From Lachnospira pectinoschiza (GTDB taxonomy: Bacteria > Bacillota > Clostridia > Lachnospirales > Lachnospiraceae): a DNA stretch of 64,000 nucleotides. The position numbers were made by a program, and so were the translations under genes. Below the pieces are notes generated by a model that was not told where the DNA came from, searched no databases, and was given only the letters and a program-made list of their open reading frames with translations. Location: NCBI RefSeq assembly GCF_020564355.1, contig NZ_JAJCRR010000003.1, positions 186,001-250,000 on the forward strand, given 5' to 3'. Positions 7,303 through 16,988 of the stretch are shown in pieces; positions within the stretch are counted from its first letter, which is position 1, and each line of letters opens with the position of its first letter.

Positions 7303-10059
7303 ATGAAAGAGAAAGTGAACGTTTTGGCAAAGAAATTAAAGCCATACAGTATCCCGGGGGCGATTACCCTGGCAGTTGTATTAATTACGCTGATTTTAAA
7401 AGGAATCTGGCCGTTTGGCGGAAACCGGATTGATTATTTTGACAATATGCAGCAGGTCGCGCCGCTGTATGCACATCTGTGGGATTTCATGCACGGAAAG
7501 GCATCGCTGTGGTTTGACTGGTATACGGGACTTGGAACGAATGTGTCCATGAGTATTTCAGCCTTTTCAATGTTAAGTCCTTTTAATCTGCTGTTATATT
7601 TAGTCCCGAGAAATCTCATTTTAGAGAGCATTTCCATACTGACGGCAGTAAAAATGGTATTTATGTCCGTTGCAATGTATGCATTGCTCAATCACAAATT
7701 CCCGAAGCTGCTCTATCCGGTAAAGACAGCGTTTGCCGTGATGTATTCGCTGTGTGGATACGTCATTTTATACGGCTCCTGCTTTACACCGTGGATGGAC
7801 ATTGTTGCACTGTTCCCGCTGCTGATGCTGGCGCTGGACAGACTGCTGACAACGGGAAAGAAGCTGTTTTACATCTTTATGGTGGCATTAAGCTTTATCA
7901 TTAATTACTATTTAAGCGCAATGGCGCTCATTTACGTATTTTTAGTCAGCGGTGTCTATATTTTACTGCTGTGTGAGCGCAAAGCATGGAAAAAGCACGC
8001 ATGGAATTTAGGCATTGGTACGGCGGCAGGCATGGGACTGTCCTGCTTTGTATTAATTCCGGTATTTATGCAGTTATCCGGCTCACAGAGAGGAAATGCG
8101 GGCGGCAGTATTGTATCGCAGTACCTTGGCTGGATTAAGGGTGCGATTGTCACAGACGGCTCTATGGCGGCATTCCAGCGTTATATGATGCTGTACGGAT
8201 TAAGCTTTGTGCTTGCCGTGATTCTTATCGGGTTAAAGAAATATAAAGAAGATAAAAAAATGTGCCGTGTCATGGCGTGCCTGCTTGGAATTGCCCTGCT
8301 TCCGATGTTTGTGGAAGGCATCAATTTAATGTGGCACTTCGGCTCTTACAACGGCTATACATTAAGAAACGGTTTCCTGATTGCATTTACACTGCTTTGC
8401 ATGGGCGCGTATTATGCACAGAAAATGTTTGCGGATATGCCGCTTGAAAAGAAGTATATCAAACGTCAGATTGTGATTGCGGCGGTAATGTGCCTGGTAT
8501 ATGCAGCCGGTTATCTGCTGATTCCGCAGAATAACGAGATTCTTGCGACAATCTTTTTTGTGGCAGTCTTTATCACGATGTTTATCGTTTATTTAAGAAA
8601 GCTCAAAGAAGAAAAGGACGAATTTAACGTCAAATCCGTGCTTGCCGTGATTGCGGTGGAAGTTTTCTTAGGGGCATTTGCACTGATTGGTCCGCCGAAG
8701 TTTTATACCTATGAAGCGTACCAGGTCGGTGATTATGTGCAGTATGCCAATGAAGCCTATGAAGCACTTGATATTGAAGAATCGGCAACAGACCGTATTG
8801 TCAATCCGGACATCAGCCTGAATGCCAATTATCCGCTGATACTGCGCCGTGGCGCACTGTCAAGCTTTACGGCGGCATTAGAGAGTGACACACAGACTTT
8901 TGCAAAAAACTGGGGATATTCAAAATATTTTCTGTGGCTGTTAGATTCCGGCGGAACCGTCTTTACGAATGCACTGTTTCATGTAACGGAGGCCGTCAAT
9001 CAGAATGACTTGGACCCGGCGCTGTATACACTGGAAAAAAGTTATGCAGATTACGACATAGACAGTAAAGAAGCACCGCAGGAAGGATATAAATTATATT
9101 CTGCCAATTACCGGCTTCCGTTTGCAATGACCGTAGCGTCATCTTTTGCATCAGAAGACTTGGGCGTGGACTGGGTTGACTTACATAATAAGTTCTATAC
9201 GGCACTTTCGGGAGATAAGGAACCGCTGGTAAAGGGTATGTCGTATTCTGTAAAAAAGAGTGATACAGTACTGGAATATAATACACAGATAAGCGGCAAT
9301 GCGGCAGTGTATTTAAAGATTGTGGATATCAATAACCGCAACAGTGATGCCAATGCATCATGGCTGATCAGCTCCATGCATGTCTATGTCAATGACAAAG
9401 AAGTGCCGGTGCCGACACTGGGTGATGTGGAAAATACAGCGTACTTTACGGATTATAACAACAATCTGCTGTATCTGGGCTGTTTTGACAATGAGAGTAT
9501 CGATATCCGTATTGAATACGATGACCCTTGGTATTTAAAAGTCAGCGAAGTCAGCTTTGCACAGCTGGATATGGATAAGATGGAGAAGTTGTGCAGAGCG
9601 TATGAAAATACAAAATGCGATGTATCTTATACCAATGATTCACTGACTGTTAAGCTTGACGGTTCGGCAACGAAAAATTATGCGTTGATACCGGTGGTTT
9701 ACAGCAAAAACTGGAAAGTCAGCGTCAACGGGCAGCAGGTGCAGGCAAAAGAAATCGCAGGACTTTTTACAGGGGTAAAGATTCACTCCGGTGAAAATAC
9801 AATTACCATGGAATTTGAACCACAGGGCAGAAAAGAAGGACTGCTGATTACGCTTGCTACACTTTTAATACTGGTTGTATGCCTTGTCATTGACCACTTT
9901 AAGAAAATCAATGTTCCGGCATGGATTCAGTATTGTGCGGTATTTGTATGGCTTCAGCTGCTCAATGCAGTAGTCGTTGCAATGTTTTTAATACCGGTGA
10001 TTGCTGCAGTTCCGGCGTTTCTGTACCAGATTATATTAAAAATTATGCAGATTTTATAA
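7303..10059 (+). CDS. YfhO family membrane protein (GT-C-like)
   Basis: The 918-residue protein has about a dozen membrane helices in its first 480 residues, a large extracytoplasmic region (about 490-840), and two or more C-terminal helices (about 848-865, 875-915). This is the YfhO layout. An extracytoplasmic acidic motif YFDNMQQ follows the first helix, where GT-C transferases keep their catalytic acid. YfhO proteins are linked to glycosylation of lipoteichoic acid or other surface polymers from a lipid-linked sugar. AAAGGAG precedes the ATG. A terminator follows immediately, closing the first operon section. Confidence 0.85.
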   Translation: MKEKVNVLAKKLKPYSIPGAITLAVVLITLILKGIWPFGGNRIDYFDNMQQVAPLYAHLWDFMHGKASLWFDWYTGLGTNVSMSISAFSMLSPFNLLLYLVPRNLILESISILTAVKMVFMSVAMYALLNHKFPKLLYPVKTAFAVMYSLCGYVILYGSCFTPWMDIVALFPLLMLALDRLLTTGKKLFYIFMVALSFIINYYLSAMALIYVFLVSGVYILLLCERKAWKKHAWNLGIGTAAGMGLSCFVLIPVFMQLSGSQRGNAGGSIVSQYLGWIKGAIVTDGSMAAFQRYMMLYGLSFVLAVILIGLKKYKEDKKMCRVMACLLGIALLPMFVEGINLMWHFGSYNGYTLRNGFLIAFTLLCMGAYYAQKMFADMPLEKKYIKRQIVIAAVMCLVYAAGYLLIPQNNEILATIFFVAVFITMFIVYLRKLKEEKDEFNVKSVLAVIAVEVFLGAFALIGPPKFYTYEAYQVGDYVQYANEAYEALDIEESATDRIVNPDISLNANYPLILRRGALSSFTAALESDTQTFAKNWGYSKYFLWLLDSGGTVFTNALFHVTEAVNQNDLDPALYTLEKSYADYDIDSKEAPQEGYKLYSANYRLPFAMTVASSFASEDLGVDWVDLHNKFYTALSGDKEPLVKGMSYSVKKSDTVLEYNTQISGNAAVYLKIVDINNRNSDANASWLISSMHVYVNDKEVPVPTLGDVENTAYFTDYNNNLLYLGCFDNESIDIRIEYDDPWYLKVSEVSFAQLDMDKMEKLCRAYENTKCDVSYTNDSLTVKLDGSATKNYALIPVVYSKNWKVSVNGQQVQAKEIAGLFTGVKIHSGENTITMEFEPQGRKEGLLITLATLLILVVCLVIDHFKKINVPAWIQYCAVFVWLQLLNAVVVAMFLIPVIAAVPAFLYQIILKIMQIL

Positions 10060-10060
10060 T

Positions 10061-10101
10061 AAAATGGGGCGGCATCCAATCGTGATAGGCGTCCCATTTT
10101 T
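10061..10101 (+). terminator. Rho-independent terminator after the YfhO gene
   Basis: AAAATGGGGCG (10061-10071) pairs with CGTCCCATTTT (10090-10100), with one G-T pair, and runs into Ts. It starts 1 base after the YfhO stop. Its T run touches the next hairpin of the leader at 10099-10120. Confidence 0.75.
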
Positions 10102-10203
10102 GATTTTGGGCAAGAACAAATATCCCTGATGGCAGATGGGAAACCGCCTGCGCGAAATTCTTATCACAGCTTTGCGGCAAAACCGCTTAGAAATGAGGTA
10201 AAT
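10099..10203 (+). repeat. Multi-hairpin leader element, copy A
   Basis: Three successive hairpins fill the space up to the PIG-V start codon: TTTGATTTT/AAGAACAAA (10099-10120), GATGGGAA/TTCTTATC (10135-10165, with G-T pairs) and GCGG/CCGC (10174-10186), then AGAAATGAGG as ribosome site. The same order recurs in the copies at 19474, 39600 and 63011. Confidence 0.75.
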
Positions 10204-11379
10204 ATGGAAAGACTGGCTAAAATATATAGAGAAAACGAAAATTTCCGGCTGATTTTAAAACTGTTTTTTATACTGCTGATGTCCCGCCTGTTTATGCTGG
10301 TGCTGATGGTGATTTATAACGTGTATATGGGAACGGACCGTTCCATTGCATTTTTAATGAACCAGTGGGATGCCAAGCGGTACCAGTTTATGATTGATAA
10401 CGGATATACATTTCCGCTGGATACGGACCCACAGGCAAACTGGGCATTTTTCCCGATGTATGTGATGGTCTGCCGGTTTGTGAAAATGCTGACCTTCGGT
10501 GTAATGGACACGTACTGGGTCGGTATGACGGTATCAACGGTATGTATTTTTATCGCTGCATTTACAGCAGTTAAATATATGAGTCTGGTGCGTGGCGGCA
10601 GGAGTGAAGACTATCTTTTGATTCCGCTTCTGATGTTTGCAGGACCGTATTCCTTTTACTTTGGTTCGGTGTATACGGAAGCGATGTTTGTGCTGTTTAT
10701 TGCGCTGTTTTTCTATGCAGCGGCTAAAAAGAAGTACTTGTGGGCGGGACTTGCGGCAGCATTTGCCAGTGCGACAAGAATTGTAGGCTGCCTGCTTGTA
10801 TTTGCGCTGATTGTGGAAATGTATCTGGATTTGACACAAGACGGTGGAAAACTTATCACATGGGCAAAAATCAAAAGCTTCATCGTGCAGATGTTAAAAC
10901 TGCCGGAACACATTTTTGCGGTTATGCTGTGTCCGTTCGGTGCATTCTGCTATATGACCTTCCTGCGCTTTTTCTGTGGCGATGTGTGGGCTTATAAAAA
11001 CGTGCAGATTGCATGGCGTGAAGATACGTATTTTCCGGTTGTGGGCGTTTTATGGAAAGCGTGCACCGGACAGATTGAACCGCGATATACCTATATGGGC
11101 TGGTTCTGCATCGGTATTTTTATTGTGTATGGATATATGCTTTATCGCAGATACTATTCCATGGCGGTCTTTGGAATCATTTCGCTGTTAGTGCCGCTGA
11201 CATCGCACGTAATGAGCACCTGCCGCTTTACAGTGGGCAGCTTTGTCGTATATATGGGCGTTTATGAGATTTTAAAGGGCGTACGTCCGAAAATACGCAC
11301 GGCAATTCTGATATTTTTTGCATTTGCACAGATATGGCTGCTGTTTATGTGGTATAATTCAGACTGTTGGTTAATGTAA
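10204..11379 (+). CDS. PIG-V-like mannosyltransferase (integral membrane)
   Basis: A 391-residue polytopic membrane protein with about nine helices. After the first helix it has NQWDAKRYQFMIDNGY and then WAFFPMYVM, matching the WDxxxY...GY...AFFP signature of PIG-V-like GT-C mannosyltransferases, where the Asp is catalytic. Such enzymes move mannose from polyprenyl-phosphate-mannose to an extracytoplasmic acceptor. The ATG at 10204 is preferred to an upstream in-frame start at 10129 because the upstream codons fall inside the repeated leader and GAGG is placed correctly. The neighbouring synthases and manC-like gene support a mannosylation pathway. Confidence 0.83.
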   Translation: MERLAKIYRENENFRLILKLFFILLMSRLFMLVLMVIYNVYMGTDRSIAFLMNQWDAKRYQFMIDNGYTFPLDTDPQANWAFFPMYVMVCRFVKMLTFGVMDTYWVGMTVSTVCIFIAAFTAVKYMSLVRGGRSEDYLLIPLLMFAGPYSFYFGSVYTEAMFVLFIALFFYAAAKKKYLWAGLAAAFASATRIVGCLLVFALIVEMYLDLTQDGGKLITWAKIKSFIVQMLKLPEHIFAVMLCPFGAFCYMTFLRFFCGDVWAYKNVQIAWREDTYFPVVGVLWKACTGQIEPRYTYMGWFCIGIFIVYGYMLYRRYYSMAVFGIISLLVPLTSHVMSTCRFTVGSFVVYMGVYEILKGVRPKIRTAILIFFAFAQIWLLFMWYNSDCWLM

Positions 11380-11398
11380 ATAGAAAAGAGGGATATTT

Positions 11399-12565
11399 GT
11401 GAAAGTAAGAAAGAAAATTGTTGTCTGTTTTTCCGTAACGGTTTTTGTGGTACTGCTGATTGCTTCAGAGGTTCTGGTACATGGCGGTACAGTACAGACA
11501 ACACCGGCACGATTACAAAAGATATCCAAAAATATATGGGACATTGTGGAAAGTGATAATGAAATTGCAGGCGGTTCGTCAATGCAGACGGAAAATCAGA
11601 AACCACATGAAACCAGAAAAAGAACCATCACAGCGGAAACTGTACCGTATGATGGTGTAAAGAGAAGTATTTCCTGCTGGGGTGACAGTATGATGTACGG
11701 CTGCGCGACTACACCGGGGTTTATTACGCTGGACGGTATTACAACAAATATCAGCTATGCCACGGCACCGGATATGCTTTCGCAGTTTACGGGGCTGAAA
11801 ACATACAACCTTGGTGTCAACGGAGAAACGTCAAAAGAAATTGCGACCCGTGCAGGCGGTCTTACCATGGTGGTTGACCGTGATATTGTCATTGACGGGA
11901 CAGGCATTGCTGAATTTAAGCTGCAGTCTTTATATGACGGGGATAATGTTTATATGGAAGATTACAGCGGTTATAATTTTCAGTCAGACCAGACCAATAT
12001 CTGTGTGATTAACGGCGAAAAATATTATGTAACCAATTCTTATGACGGTGAAAGCCAGATTTTATACGGCACAGATGTGAATATTAAAGAAGGCACACCG
12101 GTTTATACACTGGCGGCGGTGGAGCGTAAAGATGACATTCTTGTGCTGGAAATCGGCAGTAACGCAGGCTGGTATAATGACTATGATGAATTAATTGCGC
12201 AGTATGATTCCATTTTGGAAGGTACAGGCTGTAAATATTATATTATTGTCGGTGATACCGATGACCCGGAACTGTCCGCGGATATGAATAAAATTTATAT
12301 CGGCATGGGCGAAACACCGTGGGAGCAGGCATTATCCAAGGCATACGGGGATCATTTTATCAACATGCGGCTCTATATGATTCAGAATGGATTAAGTGAC
12401 TGCGGACTGGAAGCAACCGATGAAGACCTTGACGGCTTTACAAGAGGTGAGATTTCACAACAGCTCAGGGCAGACTGGACACATTTTAATGCGTATGGCT
12501 ACTATGCCAAAGCAAAGGGAATTTATGAAAAAGGTGTCGAACTCGGATACTGGGGCGGACAATAA
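11399..12565 (+). CDS. SGNH/GDSL-type hydrolase or acyltransferase, membrane-anchored
   Basis: 388 residues with an N-terminal membrane segment (about 7-25), a Ser/Thr-rich linker and an extracytoplasmic SGNH domain. Block I is WGDSMM (G95 D96 S97, nucleophile Ser97). The C-terminal D-x-x-H is D359/H362 in DWTHFN. The family includes esterases and O-acetyltransferases acting on surface glycans. The start is GTG with AAGAGGG upstream. It follows the PIG-V gene by 19 bases and the promoter of the next gene follows it, so it ends this transcription unit. Substrate is unknown. Confidence 0.78.
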   Translation: MKVRKKIVVCFSVTVFVVLLIASEVLVHGGTVQTTPARLQKISKNIWDIVESDNEIAGGSSMQTENQKPHETRKRTITAETVPYDGVKRSISCWGDSMMYGCATTPGFITLDGITTNISYATAPDMLSQFTGLKTYNLGVNGETSKEIATRAGGLTMVVDRDIVIDGTGIAEFKLQSLYDGDNVYMEDYSGYNFQSDQTNICVINGEKYYVTNSYDGESQILYGTDVNIKEGTPVYTLAAVERKDDILVLEIGSNAGWYNDYDELIAQYDSILEGTGCKYYIIVGDTDDPELSADMNKIYIGMGETPWEQALSKAYGDHFINMRLYMIQNGLSDCGLEATDEDLDGFTRGEISQQLRADWTHFNAYGYYAKAKGIYEKGVELGYWGGQ

Positions 12566-12588
12566 AATAAGAAATTTATGTGAAAAAC

Positions 12589-12617
12589 TTGTCAGATTGT
12601 AATAAAGGTATTATAAT
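12589..12617 (+). promoter_or_regulatory. Sigma-A type promoter for the GT2 gene
   Basis: TTGTCA (12589-12594), a 17-base spacer and TATAAT (12612-12617) lie 60 bases before the GT2 start. Confidence 0.7.
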
Positions 12618-12676
12618 ACACAAGTCGAAACATCGAAAAATAAAAACACATCAGGATAGATTTGAAGGAGAAAATT

Positions 12677-13417
12677 ATGTTATCAGTAGTGGTACCAACA
12701 TTTAATGAAGGAAAGAATATCAGAAATCTTGTAACACAGATTGATGATGCATTAAAAGGAATTCCTTATGAAATCGTTTTTGTAGACGACAGTAAAGATG
12801 ATACACCACAGGTTATTATGGAAGTTGCAAAGGATTTTCCGGCTGTACGCATGGAACACAGAACCGGTGAAACAGGACTGGCAACTGCCGTATTAAAAGG
12901 ATTTTCCCTTGCAAAGGGCGAATATATGGCATGCATGGATGCGGATTTACAGCATCCGCCAATCGTTTTAAAATATATGTATAAGGCAATGGAAAGCGGT
13001 GCAGACTTCTGTATTCCGAGCCGTCTGATTCCGGGCGGCGATGACGGCGGACTCAACTGGTACAGAAAGTTTGTATCCGGTACAGCCCGTAAAATCGGTC
13101 AGTTTATGTTACCGTGCCTGCGAAAGATTTCAGACCCGACAAGCGGTCTGTTCATGTTCCGCCGCGAGGTTATTGAAAATGCCGACTTACAGCCGATTGG
13201 ATGGAAGATTATGGTGGAAGTTCTTGCAATGGGTACATACAAGAAGGTTGTAGAGATTCCGTACAAGTTCCAGCAGAGAACCGAAGGTGAATCCAAGTTA
13301 TCAGGTAAAGTAACGATGGAATACTTAAAGCAGTTAAAGAATTTAAGAAAGCGTTACAATAAGGCAAATCATTATGAAGTAGAGATATGGTCTACAGAGA
13401 AGATGATGGCAGAATAA
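12677..13417 (+). CDS. Polyprenol-phosphate mannose synthase-like glycosyltransferase, GT2
   Basis: A 246-residue GT-A enzyme without C-terminal helices. It opens with LSVVVPTFNEGKN and has DADLQHPP, as in the soluble dolichol-phosphate-mannose synthase type. It would make polyprenyl-phosphate-sugar for the GT-C enzymes. The ATG at 12677 is chosen over an upstream TTG because GAAGGAG ends six bases before it. It has its own strong promoter. It is the second such synthase here and may act on a different sugar, or partner the minus-strand GtrA at 13722. Confidence 0.85.
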   Translation: MLSVVVPTFNEGKNIRNLVTQIDDALKGIPYEIVFVDDSKDDTPQVIMEVAKDFPAVRMEHRTGETGLATAVLKGFSLAKGEYMACMDADLQHPPIVLKYMYKAMESGADFCIPSRLIPGGDDGGLNWYRKFVSGTARKIGQFMLPCLRKISDPTSGLFMFRREVIENADLQPIGWKIMVEVLAMGTYKKVVEIPYKFQQRTEGESKLSGKVTMEYLKQLKNLRKRYNKANHYEVEIWSTEKMMAE

Positions 13418-13446
13418 AAGCTTCCTTGGATATAACACCATTTCAC

Positions 13447-13569
13447 CGTGTTACTTAACGGCAGCCTTGAACATGCCCCTACCTCAACGTGTTACTTGAC
13501 AGTAGCCATGAACATGACCCCACCTCAACGTGTTACTTAACTTCGGTGGTGTCATGTTCATGGCTGTGA
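13447..13569. repeat. Three 41-bp tandem units, the last forming a long hairpin
   Basis: The core CGTGTTACTT occurs at 13447, 13488 and 13529, exactly 41 bases apart, with the surrounding AACATGNCCC context repeated. The last unit is the loop of a hairpin: AGCCATGAACATGAC (13504-13518) pairs perfectly with 13551-13565, extended by CCACC/GGTGG after one mismatch. The loop is TCAACGTGTTACTTAACTTC. The rest of the gap to 13721 holds no gene I can support; a 104-codon minus-strand reading frame across it looks like a by-product of the repeat. Confidence 0.8.
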
Positions 13570-13721
13570 GAGTGTGGGTGAGCGGATATTGGGGCGTGTT
13601 TCTGGCGTAAAGGATTGCACAATTGGAAATTTCCAATGCGCGGCGGATTTCGTTAATATCCATGCGGGCGGCAATACAAAGACAGAGAATTTTATCCCGT
13701 CCCGGATTTGCTTTTGCGCCT

Positions 13722-14147
13722 TTATGCCGCATTTTCATTTCCCTGATTCTTTTCTTCAAGGAAAATCTTTCTTGAAACAAAGTTCCATACCATAACAATC
13801 GCCGTTGCCACGATTTTTGAAACCAGGTAATAGTAGGTCGGGATAAACGGAGATAAGATACCGTTTAAAATCCACATGATACCATCGTTGATACCAAGAC
13901 CGATAACGCTTAATACGATAAAAATAATAAACTGGGTCTGTTTGGACTGGTCGGCTCTGCCTACAAATACATATTTCATGCTGGCAAGATAGTTAAAAAT
14001 AACGGATACCGTAAAGGAAATCGTTGCCGCAATGATTGAATCCATATGTAAGAACTGAACCAGCACAAAAAGCACGGCATAGTCAATGACAAAAGCGATT
14101 GCACCGACAATTCCGAACTTTACAATCTGCTCGAATAATTTTTTCAT
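13722..14147 (-). CDS. GtrA family membrane protein
   Basis: 141 residues with four predicted membrane segments (about 9-30, 34-55, 73-93, 107-126) and the VKFGIVGAIAFVIDY start typical of the family. The ATG at 14147 is chosen over an upstream in-frame start at 14207 because GGAGA lies six bases before it. It faces against its neighbours, between the GT2 gene and the MBOAT gene, so it has its own promoter. It is inferred to help translocate lipid-linked sugars. Confidence 0.85.
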   Translation of the reverse strand: MKKLFEQIVKFGIVGAIAFVIDYAVLFVLVQFLHMDSIIAATISFTVSVIFNYLASMKYVFVGRADQSKQTQFIIFIVLSVIGLGINDGIMWILNGILSPFIPTYYYLVSKIVATAIVMVWNFVSRKIFLEEKNQGNENAA

Positions 14148-14256
14148 ATAATCTCCATTCCGCAGGCATTTTATGCCGCATTTTTGCTGTATGTGATACT
14201 CTACCATATTAAACGTGAAAATTTAAATAGTCAAGCGGCTTTTTCCCATTAATCCG

Positions 14257-14285
14257 TTGTACAATGTCTGTAAATGTGCTAAAAT
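14257..14285 (+). promoter_or_regulatory. Promoter for the MBOAT operon
   Basis: TTGTAC (14257-14262), a 17-base spacer and TAAAAT (14280-14285) lie 59 bases before the MBOAT ATG. Confidence 0.6.
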
Positions 14286-14343
14286 CAGCAAAGCGGGGAA
14301 TGTTTTTTAGCAAAAGGAATTTAATAAAAACGGAGAAGAAAAA

Positions 14344-15858
14344 ATGTCGTTTATTTCAGCAGGATTTTTTATGGCGATGGCGCTGACGGCGTGCCTGTAT
14401 TATCTGATTCCGAAAAAATACCAGTGGGAGCTGCTGCTTTTTGTCAGCTTCGGCTTTTATGCCACTTACGGAATCCGCTATATGGGCTATATTTTGTTTA
14501 CGATTATTACAAGCTACTGTATTACAAGGCTGATGGCTGCACAGAAAGAAAAGCTTATGCGGCGCAGATGGCTGATATTCGGGCTGGTTTCCAATTTCGG
14601 AATTCTTGTCTTTTTAAAGTATGTCAATTTTACAATACTGAATCTGACTTCATTGTTTTCGGTATTTCATCAGGCATTTCCGCTTGGAAAGCTTTCAATT
14701 GTGATGCCGCTTGGAATTTCTTTTTATACATTCCAGACAATGAGTTACGTGATAGATGTTTATCAGAAAAAATATGAACCGGAAACCAATATTTTCCGGC
14801 TGGCGCTGTTTACGGCATATCTGCCGCAGCTTTTACAGGGACCGATTGGACGTTATGACCGCCTTGCACCGCAGCTGTTTGAGCCGCACGATTTTAATCT
14901 GAAAAATATTGAGTACGGCGCACAGCGGATTGCATGGGGACTGGCAAAAAAGCTGATTTTAGCAGACCGCGCATACGTCTTTTCAAAAGCCGTATTTGCC
15001 GACTTGAATACATATTCGGGCATGTATGTGATTGTGGCACTGCTCACATTCTCCATTTATGAATACTGCGATTTTTCCGGCGGTATTGATGTGGTTATTG
15101 GTGTTTCCGAACTGTTTGGAATCCGTCTGGACGAGAACTTCCGCCAGCCGTATTTTTCAAAATCAATCGGGGAATTCTGGCGCAGATGGCATATTACACT
15201 GGGAACGTGGATGAAGGATTACATTTTTTATCCATTTTCCATTTCTAAAAAAATGCTGGCATTCGGTAAGAAAGCTAAGAAAATTTTTGGTAAAAAGACC
15301 GGTAAGATTCTGCCGATTTGTGCCGCCAATCTGCTGATTTTCTTTGTAGTCGGCGTATGGCACGGTGCGGCATGGAAGTATATTATTTACGGATTGTACA
15401 ACGGACTGATTATTGCGGCAAGTAACCTGTTAAAGCCATATTACGCAAAATGGGCAGCAGTCTGTCATGTGAATACGGAAAGCCGGGGCTGGAAGACATT
15501 TCAGATATTCAGAACGTTTATTTTAGTCAATATCGGTTGGCTCTTTGATGCGTGTGCAACGGCGACAACTGCCTTTTATGCAATGCGCGCCGTATTTATC
15601 AATTTTAAAATCAGCATTTTAACAGACGGAAGTCTTTATAAGCTGGGACTGGTAAAAAGAGACTGGACGATTCTGATTGTGGCGACAATCATTTTGTTTA
15701 TAAGCAGTGTGATGAAGGAAAAAGGGATGTCGCTGCGCGATTTCGTGGCGGAACGTCCGCTTGTTGTGCGCTGGGCAGTTTATCTGATATTGATATTTGC
15801 AACAGCACCGTTTGGCTATGTAAGCAGTTCAACGGAATTTATGTATGCACAGTTTTAG
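14344..15858 (+). CDS. MBOAT family O-acyltransferase (AlgI/DltB/PatA-like)
   Basis: 504 residues with about 11 membrane helices. The invariant MBOAT histidine is His340 in VVGVWHGAAW, preceded by the family pattern FWRRWHITLGTWMKDYIFYP. MBOAT proteins of this group pass acyl groups, usually acetyl, across the membrane for transfer to surface polysaccharide or teichoic acid. The next gene encodes a membrane-anchored SGNH-like protein, the usual partner that completes transfer outside the cell. The upstream ribosome site is CGGAGAAG. Confidence 0.9.
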   Translation: MSFISAGFFMAMALTACLYYLIPKKYQWELLLFVSFGFYATYGIRYMGYILFTIITSYCITRLMAAQKEKLMRRRWLIFGLVSNFGILVFLKYVNFTILNLTSLFSVFHQAFPLGKLSIVMPLGISFYTFQTMSYVIDVYQKKYEPETNIFRLALFTAYLPQLLQGPIGRYDRLAPQLFEPHDFNLKNIEYGAQRIAWGLAKKLILADRAYVFSKAVFADLNTYSGMYVIVALLTFSIYEYCDFSGGIDVVIGVSELFGIRLDENFRQPYFSKSIGEFWRRWHITLGTWMKDYIFYPFSISKKMLAFGKKAKKIFGKKTGKILPICAANLLIFFVVGVWHGAAWKYIIYGLYNGLIIAASNLLKPYYAKWAAVCHVNTESRGWKTFQIFRTFILVNIGWLFDACATATTAFYAMRAVFINFKISILTDGSLYKLGLVKRDWTILIVATIILFISSVMKEKGMSLRDFVAERPLVVRWAVYLILIFATAPFGYVSSSTEFMYAQF

Positions 15859-15885
15859 AAATGATTTAAAAGGAACGGAAAAATC

Positions 15886-16932
15886 ATGAAAAAAAAGAAA
15901 AGTTTTACGTTGACGGCAGTCTTTGTGGCTTTGGTAGTGGTTTTAAATAATCTGCTGAATTTTATGCTCGTACAGCCGGGACTGACACGGGTTATGTTTC
16001 ATGAACTTGAAACGACGAATCCGGACTGTCTGGTGTTAGGAACATCGCACGGCAGTTATGGGATTGCAACCGATGAACTGGAGAGCGGGCTTGATGCCGG
16101 TGCCATGAATATGTGCATCGGCGGTGAGTATATGATTGATGCCTATTACACGTTACAGTATGCCATAAAAATAAGCAGTCCTAAGGTCGTCGTGCTGGAT
16201 ATTGATTACCAGTATCTGATTAACCGCCACGATGAGAGTATTTTGTTTCATCAGGTGTATAACGGCTATCCCGACAGTCTGTTAAAGGTTTCCTATTTCT
16301 TTAGCAGAATCGCAAAAGAGGAATACCGCGGGGCATTTTTAAAATGGACGAATTACTGGCAGTGTTATTACATGATTGATAAGACGGTGGCAAAGAAGCT
16401 GTCTGATGACTATAAGGAATATTCGTCCGATGTTGTCAGCATGGATAAAAATGATGTCTATGAAGGAAAGGGCTTTATTAATAAGTCAAAAAATGCGTCT
16501 AAAGCAAAGACAACGGTACTTGGCTGGGACGAAAGCCTTGTTGCACAGAGCGAATGTCAGTATATTGAAAAAATGGTAGAGCTGTGCAGAAAAAATGATA
16601 TTCAGATTGTTTTTACGACGGTCACGCAGGACCCCAGAACCGTTGCGCAGTATGCAGAAAAATTTGCACAGGCGGATTCTTATATCAGAAACCTTGCACA
16701 GAAATTAAATGTGGAGTATTATAATTTTAATTACCTTACTTTTGAGGCTTTTGACAGGGAAGAAGGAGATTTCTGGGACAGAGAGGGACATATGTACGGA
16801 GATACGGCGAAACGTTTTACGAAAGTTTACGCCGAAGTTCTTAAAAAAGCTTTGTCCGGAAGTCTTAAAAAGTCAGATTACTTTGGAGAAGACTTAAAAG
16901 AGATTTACAAGGACGTAGTGCCTTATGAATAA
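15886..16932 (+). CDS. Membrane-anchored SGNH-like protein, partner of MBOAT
   Basis: 348 residues with an N-terminal membrane anchor (about 7-29) and an extracytoplasmic domain. GTSHGS at 52-57 suits a DltD/AlgJ-type active site with Ser54 as nucleophile. A C-terminal D-x-E-G-H (near residues 297-302, in [10 protein letters not shown]) suits the catalytic Asp/His pair. It follows the MBOAT gene by 27 bases. MBOAT/SGNH pairs carry out O-acetylation of exported glycans; that is the inferred job here. Sequence similarity to named family members is not obvious by eye. Confidence 0.75.
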   Translation: MKKKKSFTLTAVFVALVVVLNNLLNFMLVQPGLTRVMFHELETTNPDCLVLGTSHGSYGIATDELESGLDAGAMNMCIGGEYMIDAYYTLQYAIKISSPKVVVLDIDYQYLINRHDESILFHQVYNGYPDSLLKVSYFFSRIAKEEYRGAFLKWTNYWQCYYMIDKTVAKKLSDDYKEYSSDVVSMDKNDVYEGKGFINKSKNASKAKTTVLGWDESLVAQSECQYIEKMVELCRKNDIQIVFTTVTQDPRTVAQYAEKFAQADSYIRNLAQKLNVEYYNFNYLTFEAFDREEGDFWDREGHMYGDTAKRFTKVYAEVLKKALSGSLKKSDYFGEDLKEIYKDVVPYE

Positions 16933-16988
16933 AACCGGAAGGTGAAAAATTTACATCAGAATGCCGAAATGGGCAGAATGGAGGATTT

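Noticed and set aside
10129..10203. N-terminal extension of the PIG-V protein
   Set aside because: These codons lie inside hairpin element A, which is repeated before three unrelated genes, and the ATG at 10204 has the ribosome site.
11399..12565. Calling this SGNH protein an MBOAT partner
   Set aside because: The MBOAT gene has its own adjacent SGNH-like partner at 15886, and this gene is in a separate unit before a new promoter.
13484..13798. 104-codon minus-strand frame across the 41-bp repeats
   Set aside because: It overlaps the end of the GtrA gene, has no good ribosome site and most of it is encoded by the repeated hairpin element; it looks like a by-product.
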